Positions 9,039 to 16,390 of a stretch of DNA of 64,000 bases are shown piece by piece. Origin of the DNA: Gemella sp963532255. GTDB lineage: Bacteria > Bacillota > Bacilli > Staphylococcales > Gemellaceae. The translations under genes were made by a program, and so were the position numbers. The stretch spans positions 6,379 through 70,378 of the forward strand of contig CAUSKO010000002.1 of assembly GCA_963532255.1 (NCBI GenBank), given 5' to 3'. Each line of letters opens with the position of its first letter. Position 1 is the first letter of the stretch. Under the pieces are notes generated by a model. That model made no database searches, was not told where the DNA came from, and saw nothing but the letters and a program-made list of their open reading frames with translations.

Positions 9039-9066
9039 TAAAATTTAATCATAGCCCATTCTCTAA

Positions 9067-9102
9067 AAAACCACTAAGTAAAATTTTACTTAGTGGTTTT
9101 TT
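9067..9102. terminator. Bidirectional intrinsic terminator
   Basis: A long perfect stem (CCACTAAGTAAAA with its complement, extended by A/T pairs) ends both the DJ-1 gene and the convergent dehydrogenase gene. Confidence 0.9.
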
Positions 9103-9105
9103 TTA

Positions 9106-10182
9106 TTATTTAGTCATCTCTTCTAATTCTTTCATTGCTGCTACAACTACTTCTGGAGTACATACATCAACAGCTAATTTAAACGATTCTTTTCCACTTG
9201 CAGCAAATTCTGCAATTTTTTGCATTTTAGCTTCAACATCTTCTACTACATTTACACATGCCAAATTATAAGCAAGGTCATTTTCTTTATAAAACGGAAC
9301 TAATTTTTCTACTTCTTCTTTTTTACCTTCCGCTAATAATTGCACTAAAATACCATAAGAAACTTTTGTTCCGTGTAATACACTATGAGTTTCTTCAACT
9401 AATGTCATACCATTATGCACAGCATGTGCCCCTGCCATACGTCCGTAATGAACTGCGAAACATCCTACACATCCTGAAATCGCAAATACAGTATCTACAG
9501 AATTTTTAAAGCTTTCTGTCACTTCTTTTTTATCTAAAGCTTCTAAAGCACCATTAGCATCTCGTAATAAAACGTCACGAGTAATTTTTGCTGCTTCTAG
9601 CCCCATTCTTACTAATGGATCATTATATTTATTATTTCTTTCTACTAATACTACTGCTTCATACCATTTAGCAAGTGTATCACCAATACCTGCTACAAAA
9701 TATTCTTTTGGAGATTCTAATAATAAATCTAAATCTACTACACACGCATATGCTGTACGTTTAAAGTAAGCTACTTCTCTGAAAGTTTTATCTGGATGAT
9801 AAACAGCAGCTACCGGTGCATATGGCGCACATGTTGCTATTACAGTCGGTACAGTAATATATTCTTTATTTAATACACTAGCTACACCTTTAGCAGTATC
9901 GATAACACGACCTCCACCTACTCCAAGTACTACATCAACATCTTGTCCATATTCTTCAGCGATACGTTGCATATCCTCATATGATGATGTTCCATCATAC
10001 TTTGCTACTCTAAATTCTCTATTACCTTTATAAAACTTTTTAAATGCAGCATATGATTTTTCTCCAGTAACAATTAAAGGAGTTTTAAAACCTTCTAATC
10101 TGCTATCAAGCGCCGATAACGCTCCACTTCCTGAAATATATTCACTAACCCCTGGTCTTGATACATTTGCTAATTCAAACAT
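9106..10182 (-). CDS. Iron/zinc-containing alcohol dehydrogenase family, glycerol-dehydrogenase-like
   Basis: 358 residues of the GldA-like branch of type III metal-dependent dehydrogenases, NAD(P)-dependent oxidoreductases of small alcohols or hydroxyacids. The nucleotide-binding GVGGGRVIDTAKG is near residue 93. Metal ligands are visible as Asp in AGIGDTLAKWYE, His in GAHAVHNGM and His in SVLHGTKVSYG. The sequence fits the family often labelled iron-containing alcohol dehydrogenase or hydroxycarboxylate dehydrogenase, so glycerol need not be the substrate. AAAGGAGAG precedes the start. Not in an operon with dihydroxyacetone kinase genes, which weakens a glycerol-catabolic assignment. Confidence 0.85.
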   Translation of the reverse strand: MFELANVSRPGVSEYISGSGALSALDSRLEGFKTPLIVTGEKSYAAFKKFYKGNREFRVAKYDGTSSYEDMQRIAEEYGQDVDVVLGVGGGRVIDTAKGVASVLNKEYITVPTVIATCAPYAPVAAVYHPDKTFREVAYFKRTAYACVVDLDLLLESPKEYFVAGIGDTLAKWYEAVVLVERNNKYNDPLVRMGLEAAKITRDVLLRDANGALEALDKKEVTESFKNSVDTVFAISGCVGCFAVHYGRMAGAHAVHNGMTLVEETHSVLHGTKVSYGILVQLLAEGKKEEVEKLVPFYKENDLAYNLACVNVVEDVEAKMQKIAEFAASGKESFKLAVDVCTPEVVVAAMKELEEMTK

Positions 10183-10302
10183 TTAACATCTCTCCTTTAT
10201 TGTTGAAAATTTTTTAACTAAATACGATTATAACATTTCCGACAATTAAAATCAATAGTTAGTTAAAATAAATTTATTTTCTGACAATTTAAAGTTATAA
10301 AA

Positions 10303-10349
10303 AATAATTGCTAGTTATACATACCAATATCGTAATACTAGCAATTATT
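10303..10349 (-). terminator. Terminator of the HD-domain gene
   Basis: A 13-bp perfect stem (10303-10315 with 10337-10349) and a 21-nt loop lie just past the stop of the minus-strand HD gene, with a T-rich tail on that strand. Confidence 0.7.
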
Positions 10350-10358
10350 TTATTTATT

Positions 10359-11576
10359 TTATCTTGGATAGAATATAGTACCTTCTCTTTTAGTTTCACC
10401 TTTTGTGATTGATTCTACTATAGTACTAGCTTTTTCTAAAGCAACTATTTTTCCATCTAACTTTTCAATCAAAATCTTTCTTCCTTTATACGGACTATAT
10501 AAACTTGCTTCAATACTCTCTATTCTTAAATAATAATTCAAATCAAAGTTATTTTCGTTTAACATATTTTTTATTTGTTCTAGGTTATCTTCATTATAAT
10601 CAACGTACTCAAATAACTTTCTATTAAGCAATCTATCCGCCAAATCAGCAGCTATTTTATCATCTTTTTCCTGAATTAGAGTACAACAGTAAAGCAATGA
10701 ATTTTCATCTAATCTAAAATACTCTTCAACGGTAACTTCTTTTTTTTCTAAAAACGGAACTAAAACTTTCACATCAGAAAAATAATCTTTATTCATTCTA
10801 AAAATATCATTTAATCTTTTAAATAATTGAATAAACACCGTTTCATAACTTCTTGCTACAGGATGATAGTACACTTGCCAGTACATTTGATAACGAGCCA
10901 TAATATAATCTTCTACACTATGAATACCAGTATACTTAACAACTAAATGTTTCTTATCATCATCTATTTTTCTAACGCGCATTGTTCTTAAAATTCTCTC
11001 AAGGTCAAATTGACCATAACTTGTTGCTGTAAAATATGAATCACGTAGTAAATAATCCATTCTATCAGCATCTAGTTGTCCTGAAACAATTTGATTTAAT
11101 ATATCATTTTTATGAGTGTGTTGAATAATCGCTACTATATCATGTGGTAAATTTTTAGAAACTTTACTTAATACCTCATTAAGCTCCGTATTTCCTAAAA
11201 TTATCTTTACTGTATAATCTTCATGACTATGATTCGTTACATGTTCAAACGCATGAGAAAATGGTCCATGTCCTACATCATGTAACAATCCAGCAAGCAT
11301 TACAGATACTTTATCATATTCACTTAATTCATTGTCTAACGACTTAATTTCTGTAACCATTCTCCTTACTATTTCGTACACACCTAAAGAATGCGAAAAG
11401 CGTGAGTGCTCTGCTGTTGGATATACCTGAAAATCTCCACCTAATTGACGGATACGTCTTAATCTTTGAAATTCTTTACTATCTATACATTGCCATACTA
11501 CTTCATAATTTATATGGATATAGCTATGAACGGGATCTTTTATAACTTTTGTTTCATCTAATTTTCTAAATTCCAT
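10359..11576 (-). CDS. HD-domain phosphohydrolase, YwfO/dGTPase-like
   Basis: 405 residues. The HD metal site is intact: His in AEHSRFSHSLGVYE, the doublet in LLHDVGHGPFSHAFEH, and a downstream Asp in SGQLDADRMDYLLRDSYFTA. The order and spacing match the YwfO family of Firmicutes, related to dNTP triphosphohydrolases, where members act on dNTPs and may limit the nucleotide pool. The C-terminal half is family-specific. AGAGGAAAA precedes the ATG. Monocistronic. Family is clear; the substrate is inference. Confidence 0.85.
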   Translation of the reverse strand: MEFRKLDETKVIKDPVHSYIHINYEVVWQCIDSKEFQRLRRIRQLGGDFQVYPTAEHSRFSHSLGVYEIVRRMVTEIKSLDNELSEYDKVSVMLAGLLHDVGHGPFSHAFEHVTNHSHEDYTVKIILGNTELNEVLSKVSKNLPHDIVAIIQHTHKNDILNQIVSGQLDADRMDYLLRDSYFTATSYGQFDLERILRTMRVRKIDDDKKHLVVKYTGIHSVEDYIMARYQMYWQVYYHPVARSYETVFIQLFKRLNDIFRMNKDYFSDVKVLVPFLEKKEVTVEEYFRLDENSLLYCCTLIQEKDDKIAADLADRLLNRKLFEYVDYNEDNLEQIKNMLNENNFDLNYYLRIESIEASLYSPYKGRKILIEKLDGKIVALEKASTIVESITKGETKREGTIFYPR

Positions 11577-11637
11577 CTTTTTTCCTCTATATAAAATATG
11601 TTAAATGTTTACTCTTTCCCTTTTATTATAACAGAGG

Positions 11638-11672
11638 CAAAAAAAAAGACAAGCCTAAGCTCATCTTTTTCG
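11638..11672 (-). terminator. Terminator of the rpsF-ssb-rpsR operon
   Basis: On the minus strand a stem of about 10 bp with two G-U pairs (AAGATGAGC with GCTTGTCTT) is followed by nine or more T. Confidence 0.8.
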
Positions 11673-11681
11673 TTATTAATC

Positions 11682-11930
11682 TTATTTTTCGTCTACAACG
11701 TATGGTAAAAGCGCCATGTGTCTAGCTCTTTTAATTGCTGTAGTTAACATTCTTTGATACTTAGCTGAAGTACCAGTTACACGACGTGGTAAGATTTTCC
11801 CACGCTCAGAAATGAATTTTTTAAGTAATTCTACGTCTTTGTAATCGATTGATTCAATGTTATTTTTAGTGAAATAACATACTTTTTTACGACGACGCAT
11901 GTTGTTACGACGATTGTTATTTACTGCCAT
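11682..11930 (-). CDS. rpsR: 30S ribosomal protein S18
   Basis: 82 residues, the usual length of bS18. It binds the 30S platform as a heterodimer with S6. The middle carries IDYKDVELLKKFISERGKI and the basic C-terminal RRVTGTSAKYQRMLT segment, both diagnostic. It lies last in the standard rpsF-ssb-rpsR operon, 23 bp after ssb, with an AGGAGG ribosome site. Confidence 0.98.
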   Translation of the reverse strand: MAVNNNRRNNMRRRKKVCYFTKNNIESIDYKDVELLKKFISERGKILPRRVTGTSAKYQRMLTTAIKRARHMALLPYVVDEK

Positions 11931-11953
11931 TGTGCATGTCCTCCTATGTAATT

Positions 11954-12517
11954 TTAGTCTTCTTTAAACGGATTTACTACATCCTGCATGAAGTCATCAT
12001 CTAAGTTACTTGGGAAGTTTTCCCCAAAATCAGAGAATGATGAACTGTCATTAATAAAATCTTGCATAGCTGAATTAGCTTGCCCTTGGTTTTGATTAGT
12101 ATTGTTATAATAATTTTGATTATTATTAAACGAAGGTTGTGATTGAGGTTGATTAAAACTCATAGAGTCAAAACCGTTGTTTTGTCTATTTGAACTAGAT
12201 TTAGATTCAAGGAATTGGATTCTGTCAGCTACTACTTCAGTAACATAAACAGTGTTTCCATCTTTACCTTGATAATTTCTAGTTTGAATTCTACCTTCAA
12301 CACCGATTAAACTACCACGCCCTAAAAAACGAGCCATATTTTCTGCTTGTTTTCTAAAAGCAACGCAGCTGATAAAATCAGCTTGTCTTTGACCACTTTG
12401 GTCAGCAAATGTTCTATTTACAGCAATTGTAAAATAAACCATCGGTATATTCGAACTAGAATATCTTAGTTCTGGATCTTTTGTTAATCTTCCTACTAAT
12501 ACTACGTTATTAATCAT
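11954..12517 (-). CDS. ssb: Single-stranded DNA-binding protein
   Basis: 187 residues. The OB-fold (about 1-110) opens with MINNVVLVGRLTKDPELRYS and contains FISCVAFRKQAENM. It is followed by an Asn/Gln/Ser-rich linker. The protein tip is DVVNPFKED, slightly longer than the usual acidic DDDIPF tip but still acidic with a PF pair. This is the replicative SSB, lying between rpsF and rpsR, 13 bp after rpsF. Since comFA and comFC are in the window, this SSB may also coat incoming single strands. Confidence 0.96.
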   Translation of the reverse strand: MINNVVLVGRLTKDPELRYSSSNIPMVYFTIAVNRTFADQSGQRQADFISCVAFRKQAENMARFLGRGSLIGVEGRIQTRNYQGKDGNTVYVTEVVADRIQFLESKSSSNRQNNGFDSMSFNQPQSQPSFNNNQNYYNNTNQNQGQANSAMQDFINDSSSFSDFGENFPSNLDDDFMQDVVNPFKED

Positions 12518-12530
12518 AGTAAGCCACCCC

Positions 12531-12818
12531 TTATTTTTCTAATCTAACTACCATGTGACGGATGATATCATCGCTAATTTTTGCTAAACGATCGAATTCT
12601 TTTGTAGACGCATCTGTTTCTGAAGTTAATTCTACTACATAGTAGTAAGCATCACTGAAGTCTTCGATTTCATAAGCTAGGCGTTTTTTACCTAAATCTT
12701 TAACTTCTACTGCTTCTGCACCTTCTGAAAGAATATTTACGAATCTCTCAACCACAGCTTTTTTAGCTTCTTCTTCAATACGTGGTTGAACAGCAAACAT
12801 TACTTCATATTTTCTCAT
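12531..12818 (-). CDS. rpsF: 30S ribosomal protein S6
   Basis: 95 residues, the usual length of bS6, starting MRKYEVMFAVQPRIEEE. I start at the ATG at 12818 because AAAGGAGG lies 9 bp upstream; the reading frame stays open further upstream only through the leader. S6 pairs with S18 on the 30S platform. First gene of the rpsF-ssb-rpsR operon. Confidence 0.97.
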   Translation of the reverse strand: MRKYEVMFAVQPRIEEEAKKAVVERFVNILSEGAEAVEVKDLGKKRLAYEIEDFSDAYYYVVELTSETDASTKEFDRLAKISDDIIRHMVVRLEK

Positions 12819-12926
12819 GTGTGTGTTACCTCCTTTTGGTCTTTGCGACTCTCTATTTTTCAAGAGAGTAAGGAGTAATAAAATTACTCTAGCGAATATT
12901 ATACCAAGTATAGAAATAAAAATCAA
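12819..12926 (-). promoter_or_regulatory. rpsF promoter and structured leader
   Basis: TTGATT (12921-12926) and TATAAT (12898-12903) are 17 bp apart on the minus strand. The roughly 75-nt leader has two 7-bp hairpins, 12873-12889 and 12848-12869, before the ribosome site. In many bacteria the rpsF leader binds S6:S18 as feedback control. I do not see the CCG signature of that RNA motif clearly, so that role is only possible. Confidence 0.6.
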
Positions 12927-13549
12927 TAGATATCCCTGATTTTATGATTATTTTTCAAAATACTTTTCTTATATCTTATATAAACAAACATATATTAAAC
13001 TTCTAGCACAAACTTAATAATCACTTCTATTATAATATTTCATTTACAATATTTCATTGTTTATTTGTTTTTTTATGAATTATAGACTTTTTTATAACTA
13101 AATTCTGTAAATTGGTAACCCTTTACCTAATTTCAAAAGATTATGTTATCACTTCTACATAAGCAATTATCAAACATTTATTAATTTTGTGTAACATTAG
13201 TTTTTAATATTGAAAATTAATAAGCATTATTATTTACAAAAAAATTTAATTATAATTTGATTTTATTATTTGTACAAATATAATTAAGATATTTAAACTA
13301 TTTTTCTGTTATATGATTACTTGTATTATAACAGTCGATAAAATATTACTATTCATTTTAACATTAACTTTCTCTAAATTTGAACTGTATTTATTAAAAT
13401 TCAAAAGAATATTCAGATAATAATACAGTTGTTTTTTTTGTTTATGATTTTATATATTTTCACTAATTTTCTATGTTTCTGAAATCGCTTTATTATTTAT
13501 TTTCACTATGCTACACTATCTGTAAATGGTAGTCGACACCAATTTAAAA
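12927..13549. other. Long AT-rich region upstream of adhE
   Basis: No gene is visible. One feature stands out: TTGATT (13257-13262) and TATAAT (13279-13284), 16 bp apart, with the perfect 14-bp palindrome TATTTGTACAAATA (13267-13280) lying across the spacer and the -10 box. It could be a distal regulated promoter for adhE, about 380 bp from its start. Confidence 0.4.
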
Positions 13550-13618
13550 TCTAAAGTTATATCATTTAATAACTTTAGAAACTTTACACTAAATTATCTA
13601 AACTAGTATAGATAATTT
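13550..13618 (+). promoter_or_regulatory. adhE promoter region with two adjacent palindromes
   Basis: Inverted repeat 1 has 11-bp arms (13550-13560, 13569-13579) and an 8-bp centre. Inverted repeat 2 has 10-bp arms (13591-13600, 13609-13618) and an 8-bp centre. A possible promoter, TTTACA at 13583-13588 and TATAGA at 13607-13612 (18 bp apart), is overlapped by repeat 2. That layout fits operators for a redox or carbon regulator. Neither matches the Rex consensus well. Confidence 0.5.
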
Positions 13619-13672
13619 ATACAAATAACAAACATAATAAAATTATAAAGAAAATTTCGGGAGGCATTTATT

Positions 13673-16315
13673 ATGGCGAAAGAAAAAGTTACAACTGTTG
13701 ATCCAGTTGAAGAAGTAAACAATCTTGTTAGTAAAGCATTAGTGGCTTTAGATAAATTTAAAGAAATTGAGTGTCAAGAAAAAATCGATAAAATCGTTCA
13801 TGCAGCTGCAGTTGCAGCATTAGATCAACATGGACCTCTTGCAATCGCTGCTGTTGAAGAAACAGGACGTGGTTTAATAGAAGATAAAGCGATTAAAAAC
13901 TTATTCGCTTGTGAATACATTACTAACAACTTACGCGATCTAAAAACAGTAGGTATTGTTGATAAAGATGAATCAGATGGTTTAACTACAATTGCAGAAC
14001 CAGTTGGTGTTGTTTGTGGTATTGTACCAACAACTAACCCTACATCTACTACAGTATTCAAATCATTAATCTGCTTAAAAACTCGTAACCCAATTATCTT
14101 CAGCTTCCACCCAGCTGCAAACGAATGCTCTAAACAAGCCGCTCGTATAGTTCGTGATGCCGCAATCAAAGCTGGAGCTCCTGAAGGATGTATTCAATTC
14201 ATTGAACATCCATCATTAGATGCAACAAATGCATTAATGAAACATGAAGGAGTAGCTACAATCCTTGCTACTGGTGGTGGAGCAATGGTTAAAGCAGCAT
14301 ACTCTTGCGGTAAACCTGCTTTAGGTGTTGGACCTGGTAACGTACCTGCTTACGTACATAAAGATGCAAAACTTAAACAAGCAGTTAACGACATCGTATT
14401 AAGTAAAGCTTTCGATAACGGTATGATTTGTGCGAGTGAACAAGCAGCTATCGTTGATACTGAACACTACAAAGAGTTCATCGAATTAATGAAAAAACAC
14501 CATGTATACTTCGTTAACAAAGAAGAAAAAGCTAAACTTGAAGAATTAGTATTTGGAGCAAAAGCTAACTCTAAAAACTGTTCTGGCGCTAAATTAAATG
14601 CTGACGTAGTTGGTAAATCAGCTGAGCACATTGCAGAACTTGCTGGATTTAAAGTTCCTAAAGGAACAATTATCTTAGCTGCTGAAGTTAAAGAAGTAGG
14701 AGAAAATGAACCTCTTACTCGTGAAAAACTATCTCCAGTTATCGCAGTAATTAAATCTCTAAGCACTGAAGATGGTATTGAAAAATCTCGTCAAATGGTT
14801 GAATTAAATGGTTTAGGACACAGTGCTGCTGTACATACTCAAGACGAAGAAGTTGCTGAGCAATTCGGTAAAGTAGTTCCTGCTTGCCGTATCTTATGGA
14901 ACACTCCAGCTACATTCGGTGGTATCGGAGATGTATATAACTCACTTATCCCATCACTAACTCTTGGATGTGGTAGCTATGGAGGAAACTCAGTATCTGG
15001 AAACATCGGAGCTGTAAACCTACTTAACTATAAAATTATTGGGCGTAGAAACAACAACTTACAATGGTACAAAATTCCCCCAAAAGTATACTTTGAGCCA
15101 AACGCAATCAGATACTTAAGCGAAATGGAGGGTTTAGAGAGAGTGATGATCGTAACTGATGAATCTATGGTTAAACTTGGATTCGCTCAACGTATCATTG
15201 ATCAATTAAACCGTCGTAAAAATAAAGTAGCTTACGAAGTATTCGCTGGAGTAGAACCTAACCCAGACATTTCAACAGTAAAACGCGGATTAGAAATTAT
15301 GAATTCATTCAAACCAAATGCTATCGTATCTCTAGGTGGTGGGTCAGCAATCGACGCTGGTAAAATCATGTGGTTATTCTACGAAAGACCAGACGCAGAC
15401 TTCAAAGAATTAATTCAAAAATTCTCAGATATCAGAAAACGTACTGTAAAATACCCTCACTTAGGAAACAAAGCTAAATTTATTGCTGTTGCTACAACTT
15501 CTGGTACAGGTAGTGAGGTTACACCATTCGCAGTTATCTCTGATAAAGAACATGATAAAAAATATCCACTAGCTGACTATGCTTTAACACCAAACGTTGC
15601 TATCGTTGACCCTAACTTAGTAATGACAGTGCCAGCTAGACCAACTGCTGCTACTGGTATGGACGTGTTAACTCACGCTACTGAAGCATACACTTCTATC
15701 TTAGCAAATGACTACACAGATGGTATCGCACTTCAAGCAATTAAGATTGTATTTGAAAACTTAGAAAAATCTGTTAAAGAATTCGACAGAGATGCTCGTG
15801 AAAAAATGCATAACGCATCTTGCTTAGCTGGTATGGCATTCTCTAACGCATTCTTAGGTATCTGTCACTCAATGGCACACAAAATTGGTGGTAAATTCCA
15901 CACTATTCACGGTGAAACAAACGCTACATTACTTCCATACGTAATCAAATACAACGGTACACAACCAGGTAAATTATCAATCTGGCCTAAATACGAACAC
16001 TACAAAGGAGCAGAAAAATTCCAAGATATCGCTCGTATGTTAGGACTTAAAGCTGATACTCCTGAAGAAGCAGTAGATTCTTACGCACAAGCAGTATTCG
16101 AACTTGGTAAACGTGTAGGAACTCCAATGAGCTTCAAAGATCACGGTGTAGATTACGATAAATTCAAAGATGCACTAAGAACTCTTTCATTAGATGCATA
16201 CGAAGATCAATGTACACCAGCTAACCCTCGTCTAGCTCTTCTTAAAGACTTAGAAGGAATCATGGAAGCTGCATGGCATGGATTTGACAAGAAAAAATAT
16301 GAAGAAAATAAATAA
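13673..16315 (+). CDS. adhE: Bifunctional acetaldehyde-CoA/alcohol dehydrogenase
   Basis: 880 residues, full length for AdhE, which reduces acetyl-CoA to acetaldehyde and then ethanol, regenerating two NAD+ in fermentation. The N-terminal half is a CoA-acylating aldehyde dehydrogenase with the catalytic Cys253 in MICASEQA. The C-terminal half is an iron-dependent alcohol dehydrogenase: SLGGGSAIDAGK for NAD, then metal ligands in DVLTHATEAYTS and in CHSMAHKIGGKFHTIHGE. AdhE polymerises into spirosomes. A GGGAGG site precedes the ATG. The gene stands alone behind a long regulated upstream region, as expected for a strongly controlled fermentation gene. Confidence 0.97.
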   Translation: MAKEKVTTVDPVEEVNNLVSKALVALDKFKEIECQEKIDKIVHAAAVAALDQHGPLAIAAVEETGRGLIEDKAIKNLFACEYITNNLRDLKTVGIVDKDESDGLTTIAEPVGVVCGIVPTTNPTSTTVFKSLICLKTRNPIIFSFHPAANECSKQAARIVRDAAIKAGAPEGCIQFIEHPSLDATNALMKHEGVATILATGGGAMVKAAYSCGKPALGVGPGNVPAYVHKDAKLKQAVNDIVLSKAFDNGMICASEQAAIVDTEHYKEFIELMKKHHVYFVNKEEKAKLEELVFGAKANSKNCSGAKLNADVVGKSAEHIAELAGFKVPKGTIILAAEVKEVGENEPLTREKLSPVIAVIKSLSTEDGIEKSRQMVELNGLGHSAAVHTQDEEVAEQFGKVVPACRILWNTPATFGGIGDVYNSLIPSLTLGCGSYGGNSVSGNIGAVNLLNYKIIGRRNNNLQWYKIPPKVYFEPNAIRYLSEMEGLERVMIVTDESMVKLGFAQRIIDQLNRRKNKVAYEVFAGVEPNPDISTVKRGLEIMNSFKPNAIVSLGGGSAIDAGKIMWLFYERPDADFKELIQKFSDIRKRTVKYPHLGNKAKFIAVATTSGTGSEVTPFAVISDKEHDKKYPLADYALTPNVAIVDPNLVMTVPARPTAATGMDVLTHATEAYTSILANDYTDGIALQAIKIVFENLEKSVKEFDRDAREKMHNASCLAGMAFSNAFLGICHSMAHKIGGKFHTIHGETNATLLPYVIKYNGTQPGKLSIWPKYEHYKGAEKFQDIARMLGLKADTPEEAVDSYAQAVFELGKRVGTPMSFKDHGVDYDKFKDALRTLSLDAYEDQCTPANPRLALLKDLEGIMEAAWHGFDKKKYEENK

Positions 16316-16354
16316 TATTTGAAGATTTATCATTAGTATTTGCTGTTTACTTCT

Positions 16355-16386
16355 TAACCCCCATCCTTGAGTTAGGATGGGGGTTA
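16355..16386. terminator. Strong GC-rich hairpin ending adhE
   Basis: A 13-bp stem with five consecutive G-C pairs (16355-16367 with 16374-16386), lying between adhE and the convergent helicase gene. The T-tract is weak on both strands, so efficiency is uncertain. Confidence 0.75.
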
Positions 16387-16390
16387 TCGT

